Shown: positions 42,252-53,100, numbered from the stretch's first letter. The stretch is DNA of 64,000 bases from Halorubrum sp. JWXQ-INN 858 (GCF_009806985.1 NZ_WUAX01000016.1:122976-186975), one strand, 5' to 3'. The notes: a model not told the origin generated them from the letters alone. Numbers and translations are program-made.

Positions 42252-43289
42252 ATGAGTGACGAGGGCGGGGTTCGGTTGCCCCGCGCGTTCGACGATCTAC
42301 GGATCGGGATCACGCTCCACGATCCGGCGACCGGCGCGGTTCTCGACGGGAACGAGCGCCTGGCGGAGCTGTACGGCTATCCTCTCGAGGAGCTACGAAC
42401 GATGAACGTCGAGGACTACACGGCGCCGTCGACGCGGTTCACACAGCGGGAGGCAGTCGAGCGGATCCGGGCCGCCGCCGGCGGCGACCCACAGGTGTTC
42501 GAGTGGCAGATCGAGCGCGCAAACGAGGAGCTGCGCTGGGTCAGGGTCCAGCTCAACCGGACGACCCTCGACGGGGACGACTACGTCCTCGCGGAGGTAC
42601 AGGACATCACGGCGTATCGGGCGCGCGAGCGGCGGCTCCGACTGCTCAGTCGGGTCGTGAGACACAACCTCCGGAACAAGACGAACGTGCTCCTCGGCTA
42701 CGCCGAACGGGTCAAGACGGCGATCGAAGACGAGAGGCTCGAGGCGGAGGTCCAGACGATACTCGACATCACGATGGAGGTCGGAACCCTCAGCGACTCC
42801 GTCCGCGAGATCGAAGAGATCGCGGAGCCCGACGCGACGGAGCGCAGTCCGACGGACCTCCGCGAGCTCGTCGACGACCTCGTCGCGGACGCTGCGGCGG
42901 CGTTTCCGAGCGCGGACCTCACCGTCGATGGGGGGACGGATATCCGCGTCATCGTCGACAAAGGGGTCGCGTACGCCGTGAGACACGCGCTCGAGAACGC
43001 GATCGATCACAACGACCGGCCGGAGCCGTCGGTGACCGTCTCCGTCGTCGACGACCCGGAGCACGAGCGAGGGATCGTTCGCATCGCCGACGACGGCCCG
43101 ACGATCCCCGATCACGAGATCGACGTGTTGAACGAGGACGTCGAGACCAGCAGCACGTACCACGGGACGGGGGTCGGCCTGTGGGTGATACAGTGGTGTG
43201 TCGACTCGCTCGGCGGCGAACTCACGTTCGACGCGAACGACCCCCGCGGGAACGTGGTCTCGATCGCGCTACCGAAGGCGGCCGACTGA
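42252..43289 (+). CDS. PAS-domain sensor histidine kinase
   Basis: 345 residues. A PAS domain (about 15-125; GITLHDPATGAVLDGNERLA, VQDITAYRARERRLRLLSRV) is followed by the H-box VVRHNLRNKTNVLLGYAERV. The HATPase comes next, with an N-box (ENAIDHN) and G-boxes (IADDGPTIP, GTGVGLWV). No membrane segment, so it is cytoplasmic. There is no partner response regulator nearby, which is usual for haloarchaea. A TATA-like tctttaag lies about 27 bases upstream. Confidence 0.9.
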   Translation: MSDEGGVRLPRAFDDLRIGITLHDPATGAVLDGNERLAELYGYPLEELRTMNVEDYTAPSTRFTQREAVERIRAAAGGDPQVFEWQIERANEELRWVRVQLNRTTLDGDDYVLAEVQDITAYRARERRLRLLSRVVRHNLRNKTNVLLGYAERVKTAIEDERLEAEVQTILDITMEVGTLSDSVREIEEIAEPDATERSPTDLRELVDDLVADAAAAFPSADLTVDGGTDIRVIVDKGVAYAVRHALENAIDHNDRPEPSVTVSVVDDPEHERGIVRIADDGPTIPDHEIDVLNEDVETSSTYHGTGVGLWVIQWCVDSLGGELTFDANDPRGNVVSIALPKAAD

Positions 43290-43363
43290 TCGGTACGGCC
43301 GCACGCCGGGCGAGCACGGGCTCGGATCGATGACCGCGCCGTGTTCAGGGTTCGCCGTCCGGG

Positions 43364-45895
43364 TCACAGCAGCGACCGCGAGGAATTCGTCACGACGAGC
43401 AGGCTGGAAAGCCCCATCGCGACCGCGGCGAAAAGCGGGTTGAGGAGGCCGGTCAGCGCGAGCGGGATCGCGATCGCGTTGTAACAGAACGCCCAGCCGA
43501 TGTTCCCTTTCACGCGGCGACCGGCCGCCCGGGAGAGCTCGAACACCGTCGCGATCGAGCCGAGGTCGTCGTCGACGACCGCGACGTCGGCGGCGTCGGC
43601 GGCCATCGCCGTCCCGCCGCCCAACGCGATCCCGAGGTCGGCCGCCGCCAGCGCGGGCGCGTCGTTCGTCCCGTCGCCGACCATCACCGTCCGCCCGCGA
43701 CGCTTGAGCCGCTCGACCGTCTCGGCTTTCCCCTCGGGCGGGACCCCGGCGAACACCTGTGAGACGGCGTCGTGCTCGCGGAAGACGGTCGCCGCCCGGG
43801 CGTCGTCGCCGGTCAACACGATGACCTCGACGCCGGAGTCGGCGAGGTCGGTGAGCGTTCCGGCCCACCCCTCGCGGAGCTCGTCGCCCACGACCACGAC
43901 GCCCTCGGCGGCCCCGTCGCGCCCGACGGCGACTGGCACCCGACCGACGTCGCGGGCGGCCGCGACCCGCTCGCGGACCGACGCCGGGACGGTCCACCCC
44001 CGCTCGGTGAAGAGGTCCGGATGACCGACGACGACCTCGACCCCCTCGACGACGCCGGAGACGCCGCGAGCGTGGCTCTCGAAGGCGTCCACGCCGGGCG
44101 AACCGTTCACGCCCGTCCCGTCCGCGTCGTTCCCATCACCCGCGTCGCTCGCGTCGCCCGCCTCGGCTGTGACCGTGCCGCCGTCGGTGGCGGTCACGCC
44201 CTCGGTCGCGGTCACGCCGTCGTCCGCGGAGGTCCCGCCCGTGGCCGGCCGCGCGGCGGCGATCGCCCGCCCGACGGGGTGTGTCGATCGGGACTCGAGC
44301 ACGGCCGCGAGCCCGAGGAGGTCGTCGTCGACGTCGTGCTCGATCACCTCCATCTCGCCGGTCGTGAGGGTACCCGTCTTGTCGAAGACGACGGTGTCGG
44401 CGTCGCGGATCCGCTCGAAGACGGTGCCGTCGAAGACGACGATCGAGCGGCGGAGCGCGTCGCGGATCCCCGCCGCGACCGCGAGCGGCGTGGCGAGCCC
44501 GAGCGCGCACGGACACGACACGATGAGCACCGTGAGCCCGACGAGCAGCGCGGTCCCCACGCCGTTTCCGAGCGCGAGGTTGACCGCCGCGGCCGCCGCC
44601 GCGAGGACGAGGACGACGGGGACGAACACCGTCGCCAGCCGGTCCGCGAGCTTCTGAACGCCGTGGTTCCCGCTCTGGAGGTCCCAGACCAGCTCCGCGA
44701 TCCGGTCGAGACTGGAGGTCGCGTCCGGGCCGACCGCCACCGTCAGCGCGCCGTCGGCGACGACCGACCCGCCGACGACCGCGTCCCCGACGGACTTGCG
44801 CACCGGCAGCGACTCGCCCGTCACGACCGCCTCGTCGACCGCGGCGTCGCCGTCCACCACCTCGCCGTCGACCGGGACGCGCTCGCCCGTGCGGACGAGG
44901 ACGTGGTCGTCCGGTTCGAGGGCGTCGAGCGCGACGGTCTCGGCGTCGCCGGTCGCGTCGAGTCGCCGCGCGCTGTCGACCTGCACGGTCGTCAGGTCGG
45001 ACAGCAGCTCGGTCGCCCGCCGCTTGATCGACGACTCGTAGTGGTTGCCGACGGTGACGACGACGATGATCGCGATCGTCACGTCGTAGTAGACGGACGG
45101 GTTCTCCAGCAAGATGACCGCGAGCGTGCTGTACAGGTACGCGCTCACCGCGGCGATGGCGACCAGCAGGTCCATGTTCGGCGATCGGGTGCGAGCGCTG
45201 ACGTACGCCCCTCTGAGGATCGGCTTGCCCGTGAACAGCAGGACGATGGTCGTCAGTATCCCGATGACGATGAAGAAGTAGGTCCCGGAAGCCGACGACA
45301 TCGCCTCGTTCAGGAACTCCAGGGTCCGCTCGTCGTAGAAGGGGAACGCGAAGTACGTCGGATAGATGATGACGATGTACTGTAACATCACGGCCATCCC
45401 GACCATCACGCCCGCGGCGAGCCGCGCCGTCGCCATGTTGTCGGCCTGTCGCCGCGAGAAGGCGTCGTCGCGCGGGTATGCGCTGTATCCAAGGCCGCTC
45501 ACGGCCTCGGACAGCTCGTCCGCCGAGACGACGTCGGGGTCGTGGTCGATCCGGACCGTGTCCGTGACGTAGCTCGCGCTCGTGGCGCTCACGCCCTCCG
45601 TCCGTGTCGCGACGCTCTCGATGAACGCCTCGCAGGTCGCACAGTGCATCCCGTCGACCTCCAGGAACGTCGCGTCGTGGGTCGCGGGCACCGACGGTGC
45701 GTCCTCGCCGCCGTCGCGTTTCCCCTGCCGTGTCTCACGAACCGTCTCGGCGCCGACGTCGACCTCGCCGAGCGCGTCGTACACGTCGCGACAGCCGACA
45801 CAGCAGAAGCGGTTGTCCTCGCCGTCGCTGACGTCGACCCCCTCGACCGGGAGTTCACAGAGCGTGCAGCCGTCGGCCGGGTTCGTGTCGGTCAT
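43364..45895 (-). CDS. Copper-type P1B ATPase with N-terminal metal-binding domains
   Basis: 843 residues from ATG 45895. The N-terminus holds CTLC (10-13) and FCCVGC (30-35), a YHS/TRASH-like site as in FixI/CcoI ATPases. Then comes an HMA domain (DGMHCATCEA, Cys85 and Cys88), TM helices, SCPCALGLATP (ion path), DKTGT (phosphorylation), HP motif and GDGTNDAPALAAAD. It should export Cu(I) or load it into cytochrome oxidase. The next gene upstream encodes a SafE-like membrane protein, as in ccoI-type loci, favouring the oxidase-assembly reading. Confidence 0.9.
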   Translation of the reverse strand: MTDTNPADGCTLCELPVEGVDVSDGEDNRFCCVGCRDVYDALGEVDVGAETVRETRQGKRDGGEDAPSVPATHDATFLEVDGMHCATCEAFIESVATRTEGVSATSASYVTDTVRIDHDPDVVSADELSEAVSGLGYSAYPRDDAFSRRQADNMATARLAAGVMVGMAVMLQYIVIIYPTYFAFPFYDERTLEFLNEAMSSASGTYFFIVIGILTTIVLLFTGKPILRGAYVSARTRSPNMDLLVAIAAVSAYLYSTLAVILLENPSVYYDVTIAIIVVVTVGNHYESSIKRRATELLSDLTTVQVDSARRLDATGDAETVALDALEPDDHVLVRTGERVPVDGEVVDGDAAVDEAVVTGESLPVRKSVGDAVVGGSVVADGALTVAVGPDATSSLDRIAELVWDLQSGNHGVQKLADRLATVFVPVVLVLAAAAAAVNLALGNGVGTALLVGLTVLIVSCPCALGLATPLAVAAGIRDALRRSIVVFDGTVFERIRDADTVVFDKTGTLTTGEMEVIEHDVDDDLLGLAAVLESRSTHPVGRAIAAARPATGGTSADDGVTATEGVTATDGGTVTAEAGDASDAGDGNDADGTGVNGSPGVDAFESHARGVSGVVEGVEVVVGHPDLFTERGWTVPASVRERVAAARDVGRVPVAVGRDGAAEGVVVVGDELREGWAGTLTDLADSGVEVIVLTGDDARAATVFREHDAVSQVFAGVPPEGKAETVERLKRRGRTVMVGDGTNDAPALAAADLGIALGGGTAMAADAADVAVVDDDLGSIATVFELSRAAGRRVKGNIGWAFCYNAIAIPLALTGLLNPLFAAVAMGLSSLLVVTNSSRSLL

Positions 45896-45999
45896 GGTCG
45901 GTTTCGTCGGTTCGTGTCGTCGGTCGGTTTCGTCGGTTCGTGTCGTCGGTCGGTTTCGTCGGTTCGTGTCGTCGGTCGGTTTCGTCGGTTCACGCCGTG
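45896..45999. repeat. 26-bp minisatellite, four copies, abutting the copper ATPase start
   Basis: ggtcggtttcgtcggttcgt starts copies at 45896, 45922, 45948 and 45974, exactly 26 bases apart. It occupies the whole region where the ATPase promoter or ribosome site would be. Confidence 0.9.
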
Positions 46000-46025
46000 G
46001 TCGTCTCGCCCCACACGGCGGCGAG

Positions 46026-46910
46026 TCAGTGCCCGTCGTGTCCGTCATGTCCGTCGTGTCCGCCGTGCCCGCCGTGTTCGCCACCCGTCGCCCCGGCCTC
46101 GAGCGGGTTCCAGAACGGTAGCTCGGGGTGTGGGAGGTGGATCCCCGCCTCCATCAGGCCGTGGGCGAACAGCACGTAGCCGAGGACGACGAAGGCGACC
46201 CCCAACAGGCGGTGGACGCGGCGGCGGTGGACCGCGTCGATCCCCTCGATGACGGTTCCGTAGAGGAACACCGCCGGCAGGGTGCCGATCCCGAGCGCCG
46301 CGAGCGCGACGCCGCCGGCGACCACCGAGCCGCTGGCGAAGGCGTACAGGTACGCCGGGTAGAGGATCGGGCAGGGGAGCAGGCCGTGGACCGCGCCCAG
46401 GCCGACGATCCCGGGGCCGTTCGCCAGGCGGTCGACGTGACCCGTCAGCCACCCCGTGACGCGTTCGAGCCCCGGGAGGTGGACCCCTCCGGTCGTGCCG
46501 CCGAGGACGTACTTGACCCCGACGAGGATCACGGCCGCGCCAACGCCGACGCCGACGACGCCGCGGACCGTCCCCGCCGCGCCCGTGAGCGCCGCCGTCG
46601 TCACGAGCACGACGCCGCCGAGCGCGCCGAGCGCCGCGCCGATGGCGGCGTAGCTCGCCGCGCGGCCGAGGTTGAACAGGGCGTGTTGGCGCACCTCGTA
46701 CGTCGTCAGGTGGCCCCCGAGTCGCCCGGGCGTCGACGTCGCGGTCGCGCCACCGCCGGACCCCCCGTCGGTGCGACCGGCGTCCCCGCGCATCCGGCCG
46801 GCGTACACCGTGACGAGCGGCCCACACATACCGATACAGTGGGCCCCACCGAGCAGCCCGATGGCGAGGAACAGCAGGACGTCGGTGCCGAGAAGCGTTG
46901 CTGGATCCAT
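46026..46910 (-). CDS. SafE/DsbD-like membrane protein with His-rich tail
   Basis: 294 residues and about six TM helices. Signatures are LLGGAHCIGMCGPLVTVYAG and later GLLPCPILYPAYLYAFASGS, the pattern of the TauE/SafE and CcoS/H-linked membrane family. The C-terminus is a His/Gly run, GGEHGGHGGHDGHDGHDGH, a metal-binding tail. It probably handles copper for oxidase assembly together with the adjacent ATPase. Confidence 0.85.
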   Translation of the reverse strand: MDPATLLGTDVLLFLAIGLLGGAHCIGMCGPLVTVYAGRMRGDAGRTDGGSGGGATATSTPGRLGGHLTTYEVRQHALFNLGRAASYAAIGAALGALGGVVLVTTAALTGAAGTVRGVVGVGVGAAVILVGVKYVLGGTTGGVHLPGLERVTGWLTGHVDRLANGPGIVGLGAVHGLLPCPILYPAYLYAFASGSVVAGGVALAALGIGTLPAVFLYGTVIEGIDAVHRRRVHRLLGVAFVVLGYVLFAHGLMEAGIHLPHPELPFWNPLEAGATGGEHGGHGGHDGHDGHDGH

Positions 46911-46984
46911 TTCCGTGAGTCGTTACCGCGGGTTAGGGTCGAGCGCGCTAATGGCTTTCGTCGTCGGGCAGGACCCGCCGACGC

Positions 46985-47440
46985 TCACCGGTCCCGGACT
47001 TCGTTCGCCGTCAGCGCGACGAGCACGGCGAGCAGCGCCGCCTCGGTCGCCTTCGACGCGAGCGCGAAGCCGTCGGCGACGAGGTGGTCGACCACGACCG
47101 CAACCGCCGACGCGTCGGCGTGTCCGTGCGCGTGGCGACCCGGCCAGAACGCGCCGTGGTCGAGGACGGTGTGCCAAGCGACGTAGCCGCCGAGGAAGAC
47201 GAGCATAAGCGCGATCCCGGCGACGTAGATGGGGAGCGGGTCGAACCCCTGAACGGCGAGGGCGACGCCCATGAGGATCGCCATCGTCGCGAGGAGGAAC
47301 GCCGCGGGCCGCGGGTCGGGGAACTGCCAGACCGACAGCTGGCGGACCATCCCGGGCAGGGCCCAGGAAGCGTGAGCCCCGGCGACGACGAGCGCGAGCG
47401 CGCCCGCCACCGGCCGGAGGACGCGTTCGGTGTCCGTCAT
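46985..47440 (-). CDS. Four-helix membrane protein with His-containing loop
   Basis: 151 residues from ATG 47440, with helices VAGALALVVAGAHASWALPG, FLLATMAILMGVALAVQGFD, IYVAGIALMLVFLGGYVAWH and AVAVVVDHLVADGFALASKA. The loop GRHAHGHADAS may bind metal. It lies upstream of the SafE-like and copper ATPase genes in the same direction. Function unknown. The gap 47441-47730 contains nothing coding that I can support. Confidence 0.7.
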   Translation of the reverse strand: MTDTERVLRPVAGALALVVAGAHASWALPGMVRQLSVWQFPDPRPAAFLLATMAILMGVALAVQGFDPLPIYVAGIALMLVFLGGYVAWHTVLDHGAFWPGRHAHGHADASAVAVVVDHLVADGFALASKATEAALLAVLVALTANEVRDR

Positions 47441-47730
47441 CGCCCCCTCACGGTCGCGACGGGACGGTCGTGCCGAATGTTCGTCGGGGCATCGCGCCCC
47501 GCCGCGGCGGTCCGCTCTGCGTGTCGGACGGTCCGCTCCGCGTGTCGGACGGTCATCGATCGACGGGAGCGGGCGAGAGGATAATTCGCTTCTGATCGCG
47601 AGCGATCGGGCGGACACGCGCGGTGCAGTCGCCGGTATCGACGATCGAATCGGTCCGTTCGCGTCGGCGGCGGCCGCGTCCACCCTTCCGACAGGTGAAC
47701 GGTTATCACCCACCTCACGGAAGTAGGGTC

Positions 47731-49158
47731 GTGTTCGGTGTGACGCCGGCGCTCGCGGAGCGTCGGTTCTGGCGGGTCTGGAAGCGGGTGTTCGGGCTCT
47801 CGTGGCCCGTGATGGCCGAGCAGGTGCTCCGCACGCTGATGCGGACGACGGACCTGATCGTCGCCGGGCTCTTCTCGCCTGCGGCGGTCGCGGCCGTCGG
47901 CCTCGCGGACATCTACGCCCGCTTCCCCCTCCGGTTCGGGATCGGCATCGGCGACGCGGCGATCGCGCTCTCCTCGCAGGACACGGGCGCGGGCGCGACG
48001 GCCAACCGGGACCAGGCGGTGACGCAGGCGCTGTTGATCGGGATCCTCGGTGGGATCCCGTTCATGGTCTTCGGCTATCTCTTCAACGAGGCGGCGATCG
48101 CGGTCCTCGGGAGCTTCGCCGAGGCCGGTGCGATCGCCGAGGTCGTCGACTACGGGAGCACGTACCTGTTCGTGATCATGCTCTCCGCGCCCGCGATCCA
48201 CGTGAACTTCATCGCCGCGCGGTCGATCCAGGGGACCGGCGACACCCGTACGCCGATGGTGATAAACGGGATCGTCAACGCGTTCAACATCTGTGCGACC
48301 GTCGGGTTGGCGTTCGGCGTCGGGCCGCTGCCCGAGCTGGGCGTCGTCGGCATCGCGGCCGCGACCGCGGTCGCGGACACCGCCGGAGCGATCGCCTTCC
48401 TCGCGGCGATCCGGAGCCCCGTCTCGGCGCTGACGTACGTCCGCCCCCGCGGGGTCGTCATCGGCAAACAGCTCGTGCTCATCAGCTGGCCGCGGATCGC
48501 CGAGGGGCTCTCCGAGATGATCGCGGAGTTCCCCTTCAACGCCATCCTGCTGTCGTTCGGCGCGGAGGTGAACGCCGCCTACCACATCGGGCGTCGGATG
48601 TACCAACAGGTCGCCTCGCCGCTCGCCCGCGGGTACGGCGTCGGCGCGAACGTCCTCGTCGGGCAGGCGCTCGGCGAGGGGAAACCGGGCGAGGCGTACT
48701 ACACGGGCTGGGCCGCGACCGGGCTCTCGATGCTGACGGTGGGCGGGCTCTGCGCGACGCTGTTCGTCTTCGCGGAGACGCTCGTCCGCGCGTTCACGCG
48801 CGACCCCGTCACGATCGGCTACGCGACCGGCTTCGCGCGGGCGTACGCGATCGCCGCCGTGCTCATCGCCGGCTACATCGTGATCGCCGGGTCGCTCCGG
48901 GGCGGAAGCGAGACGCTCTCGCCGTTCGTCTCCCGGATGATCGGCACGTTCGTCTTCCTGCTCGGCGTGACCTACGTCTTCGGCGTCGTGCTCGGGTACG
49001 GCGTCACCGCGGCGTACCTGGCGGTGATACTGGATTTCGTCTTCCGACTCGGCTTCCTCGGGGTCGTCTTCTACCGCCGGAAATGGGTCGACCGGGGAAC
49101 GTCGATGATGACGGAACGGGGGACGCTGGAGGGGTCGGCGACGGGCGACGAGGACTGA
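47731..49158 (+). CDS. MATE-family efflux transporter
   Basis: 475 residues, 12 predicted helices with two MatE repeats (GLSWPVMAEQVLRTLMRTTD; ISWPRIAEGLSEMIAEFPFN). It exports cationic or organic compounds in exchange for H+ or Na+. GTG 47731 is used; GTG 47740 is equally possible. Confidence 0.9.
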   Translation: MFGVTPALAERRFWRVWKRVFGLSWPVMAEQVLRTLMRTTDLIVAGLFSPAAVAAVGLADIYARFPLRFGIGIGDAAIALSSQDTGAGATANRDQAVTQALLIGILGGIPFMVFGYLFNEAAIAVLGSFAEAGAIAEVVDYGSTYLFVIMLSAPAIHVNFIAARSIQGTGDTRTPMVINGIVNAFNICATVGLAFGVGPLPELGVVGIAAATAVADTAGAIAFLAAIRSPVSALTYVRPRGVVIGKQLVLISWPRIAEGLSEMIAEFPFNAILLSFGAEVNAAYHIGRRMYQQVASPLARGYGVGANVLVGQALGEGKPGEAYYTGWAATGLSMLTVGGLCATLFVFAETLVRAFTRDPVTIGYATGFARAYAIAAVLIAGYIVIAGSLRGGSETLSPFVSRMIGTFVFLLGVTYVFGVVLGYGVTAAYLAVILDFVFRLGFLGVVFYRRKWVDRGTSMMTERGTLEGSATGDED

Positions 49159-49191
49159 GAACGGGCTCCCCTCCTTCTCCACGCCGAACGG

Positions 49192-50193
49192 TCAGTCAGC
49201 CACCGCCTCGGCGTCGACGGCCGTCGACGTCGGGTCACGCACCCACAGGTCGCCGAACAGCTCGTCCTGTTGGAGCCGGACCGACCCCCGGTGGGCCATG
49301 AACAACAGCGCGAGAAACGTCATGAACGGTCGCCCGCCGGCCGTCTCGATTTCCGCGAACAGCACCTCGGCTCGCCCCTTCTCGAAGTGGGTCCGGAGCG
49401 TCGCGTCGATGTCGTCGATCACCTCTTCGATGTCCTCGTCGTGTGTCCGGTCGGTCGCCTCTCCCGCGGTCGGCTCGCCGTCGCGGCGGAACTCGTCGCC
49501 GGTGTGGTAATCGAGGGTCTGCGTGCCGCGTCCGTACCCCGACGGCGACGCGGTCGTGTCGTACTCCCGCGACCGCTTCCACCAGGAGTCGCGCTCGGCC
49601 TCCCGGAGGTCCCGGACGAGCTCGTCGAGCGTCTCCGGCGAGCCGCGGGTGCTCTTCCGGTCGAGCCGGCGGTCCATCTCCGCCTCCAGCCGGTCGATCG
49701 GGTCGAACCCGGGATCGGCGGGGTCGTCCGCGCCGCCCTCCAGTGCCGCCTCCCACGGCTCCACGTCCGGCTCGTCGTCGGGGTCGTCGTCCGCGAGCAT
49801 GCCGTCGCTTTTCATCCGCAGGAGGACGCTGGCGTAAAACAACGCCCGGCCGGTCGTCCGGAGGTCCGTCTCGTCGAGCTTCGCGAGGAAGGCGTCGGTG
49901 ACGGTGACGATGTCGATGTCCCACGGCTCGATCTCGCCCTCCTCGGCGAGCTGGACGAGCAGCTCCACCGGTTCGACCTCGTCGTCGTCCGTGTCGGACG
50001 GGGCGACCTCGTCGAGGTCGACCGGGACCTCGTCGGCCGCATCGCCGTTCCTCCCGCCGTCGATCTCACCGTTCGAGCGCGCGGCCTCGCGGGCGTCGTC
50101 GGTATCGACCGTTTCGGCCGTCTCGTCCGCGAACGGGTTCGCGCCGTCGCGTTCGCTCGTCAGGTCGAGGCTCGGGACGCCGTCGTCAGTCAT
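49192..50193 (-). CDS. scpA: Condensin kleisin subunit ScpA
   Basis: 333 residues from ATG 50193. A long acidic N-terminal extension is followed by VELLVQLAEEGEIEPWDIDI, FLAKLDETDLRTTGRALFYA, LLRMKSD, and a C-terminal winged helix (VLFAEIETAGGRPFMTFLAL). It closes the SMC ring and is encoded just downstream of smc with an 8-base overlap. Confidence 0.9.
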   Translation of the reverse strand: MTDDGVPSLDLTSERDGANPFADETAETVDTDDAREAARSNGEIDGGRNGDAADEVPVDLDEVAPSDTDDDEVEPVELLVQLAEEGEIEPWDIDIVTVTDAFLAKLDETDLRTTGRALFYASVLLRMKSDGMLADDDPDDEPDVEPWEAALEGGADDPADPGFDPIDRLEAEMDRRLDRKSTRGSPETLDELVRDLREAERDSWWKRSREYDTTASPSGYGRGTQTLDYHTGDEFRRDGEPTAGEATDRTHDEDIEEVIDDIDATLRTHFEKGRAEVLFAEIETAGGRPFMTFLALLFMAHRGSVRLQQDELFGDLWVRDPTSTAVDAEAVAD

Positions 50194-53100
50194 CGGCGGC
50201 CACCTCCTCGTCGCCGTCGCCGCCGTCGCCGCCGTCGTCACCGCCGCCGAAGCGCATCCCCGTCACGGCCGAGACGTTGTCCCCCTGCATCGTGACGCCG
50301 ATTGCCCGGTCCGACCGCTCGAGCAGCGCGGACCGGTGACCGACGACGACGAACTGCGCCTCCGTGGCCAGCTCCTCGATCATGTCGCCGACGCGTTCGG
50401 CGTTGACCGCGTCGAGGAACGCGTCGATCTCGTCGAGCGCGTAGAACGGCGCGGGGTTGTGCCGCTGGATCGCGAAAATAAACGAGAGCGCGGTGAGCGA
50501 CTTCTCCCCGCCGCTCATCGCGTCGAGCCGTTGGACCGGCTTGTCCGCCGGCTGGGCCTTCATGGTCAACCCCTCCTCGAAGGGATCCTCGGGGTTCTCC
50601 AGGAGCAGCTCCCCGGAGCCCGCCGACAGACGCGAGAAGATCTCCCGGAAGTGGCCGTTGATCGACTCGAACGTGTCCATGAACGTCGCCTTCTTCTCGG
50701 CCTCGTAGCTCTCGATCCGCTCGGCGATCCCGTCGCGCTCGTCGACGAGCACGTCGCGCCGCTCGCGGAGCTGGTCGAGCTCCGCCTCGACCTCGTCGTA
50801 CTCGTCTATCGCGAGCATGTTGACGGGTTCGAGCGCCTCCATCGACGCCTCCAGCTCCTCGATCCGCGACTCGACCTCGTCGAGGTCCGGGATCTCCTCG
50901 GGGTCGTACGCGCCGACCTGCGACTCCAGCTCGTCGATCTCCCACGCCAGCCGATCGCGACGGTCGGAGAGGTCGTCGAGACGGGACTCGGCGTCGTCGA
51001 CGAGCGACGACTGCTCGTCGCGCTCGCGCGTCGCCTCGCGGATGTCCTCGCGGAGCGTCTCCCGCTCGCCTTTCAGCTCCGTGAGCTCCTCCTCGAGGTC
51101 GGCGATCGCCTCGCGTTTCGTCTCCAGCGTCCCCTCCTTGGCGGCGATCGCCTCCTCGTGGTCGGCGATCGCCTCCTCGGCCTCTGCCTTCCGGTTCTGG
51201 GCCTCCTCGACGGTGTCGTGGAGCTCGTCGACCGCGTTCTCGGCGTACTCCTTCTCGAGCTCCAGCTCGTTGAGCCGGCCGTCGAGCGACCCCGTCCGGT
51301 CCTCGAGCTCCGCGATCTCGGCGCGGATCCCGTCAGCGCGCTCCGACAGCTCCGGGATCCGGGAGTCGGCGAGCTCGGCTTCGATCGTCTCGATATCGGC
51401 CTCCTGCTCGGCGATCTCCGCGTCCAAGTCGTCGATCTCCGCGTCCAGGTCGGCCATCTCCTCGTCGACGGACTCACGCTCCTCCCGGAGCGTCTCCAGC
51501 TCCGCCTCCAGCTCGTCGGTTCGGCTCTCGGTCGATTCGAGGGCCGACTCGGCGCGCTCGACGTCCGCCTCCAGCGACCGCACGCGATCGGCGGCGTCGG
51601 CCTTTCGATCGCGGGCGTCGTCGATGTCGGCCTCCAGCTCCTCGATCTCGGCCGACAGCGACTGCCGGTCGTCCTCGAGGTCGCTGATCTCGCCGGCCAG
51701 CCGCTCGATCTTGCCGCCACCCGACTTCGTGAACGAGTAGCGCGAGCCGCCGCCGGAGCCGCCCGTCATCGCGCCCGACTTCTCGACGAGGTCGCCGTCG
51801 AGCGTCACCATGCGGTAGTCGCCCATCAGGTCCCGGGCGGTCGCCATGTCCTCGACGATGAGCGTCGAGCCGAGCACGTACGAGAAGATCGTCTCGTACC
51901 GCGAGTCGTAGTCGACGAGGTTGCGCGCGAAGTCGACGACCCCCGGCAACGAGGGTTTGCGGGGGAGCCCCCGGTCGTCCATCTTCGTTATCGGGAGGAA
52001 CGTCGCGCGTCCCGCGTTGCGCCGCTTGAGGTAGTCGATACACGTGGATCCGACGCCGTCGTCGTCGACGACGACGTTCGCGAGCCGGCCGCCGGCCGCG
52101 GTCTCACAGGCCTCCGCGTACGTCGCCTCGACCGAGCCGAGCTCGCCGACCGCGCCGTGGACGCCGTCTATCCCGCCGTTTTTCACCTCCGTCACCGCGC
52201 GCGGCCAGGAGCTGTCGCCCCGCTGGCTGGCGGCCGCCTCCAGCTTCGCGTACTCGTTCTGCTTCTCGCGTAGCGCCGACTCGACCTCGTCGAGCCGTTC
52301 GGCCCGCTCGGCCTTCTCGGCGAACAGGTCGGCGACGACCTCCTCGATCGTCGACTCGTTCTTTCGCGCCTTGTCGAGCTCGCTGTGGAGCTCCGAGAGC
52401 CGCGCCTTCCGCTCGGGGACCTCCTCGCGGGCCTCCTCGAGCGCCGACCGCGCCTCGCCGACGGCGTTCGACCGGCGACGCGCCTCGTCGAGCAGCCGGT
52501 CCTTCTCGCGTTGCGTCTCGTTCCGATCCGTCCGGAGCGACTCGACCCGATCCTTGTGTGCCGCCAGATCGGCCTTCAGCTCGTCGAACTCGGTGTCGAC
52601 TCCCTCGATCTCGGCTTCGACGTCGGCGAGCGCCGAGCGCTTCGTCGCGATCTCCGATTTGATCGACGCCTTCTCGATCTTCGCCTCCCTGATCTCGGCG
52701 TCGAGGTCGTCGATCGTCTCGCCCTTCCGGTCGATCTGGACGAACGCGTTGCGCCGCTCCGTCTCCGCCTCAGCGGCGCGCTCCTCCGCGTTCTCGATCT
52801 TCCCCTCGAGCCGCGAGATCTCGCCTTTGATCTCCTCGATCTCGGCGCGGACGGCGATCTGCTCCTCCTCGCCTTTGGTCTCGATCTCGTGGTTGAGGTC
52901 CGCGAGGTCCTCCTCGAGGCGGGTGAGCCGTCCCTGGCGGGCGTCGAGTTCCTCGCGGAGCTCCGCGAGGTCCGACTCCGCGTCCGCGATCCCGTCGTCG
53001 ACGCGCGCGGCTGCGTCGCGTTTCTCCTCCAGCTCGGAGGCCTTGAGGAAGCCGCGGTACTCCTCCAGCTCGTCGCGGTACGACTGGTACTCCAGTGCCG

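Noticed and set aside
43772..45385. Long open frame on the plus strand (over 500 codons)
   Set aside because: It is an arginine/aspartate-rich shadow of the copper ATPase gene on the other strand, a known effect of high-GC codon bias. The same applies to a minus-strand frame across 36408-38903 and plus-strand frames opposite smc.
45896..45999. Regular repeats that could suggest a CRISPR array
   Set aside because: Units are contiguous tandem copies without unique spacers. The same is true of the arrays at 28274, 37068, 54264 and 57883. No cas genes are present.
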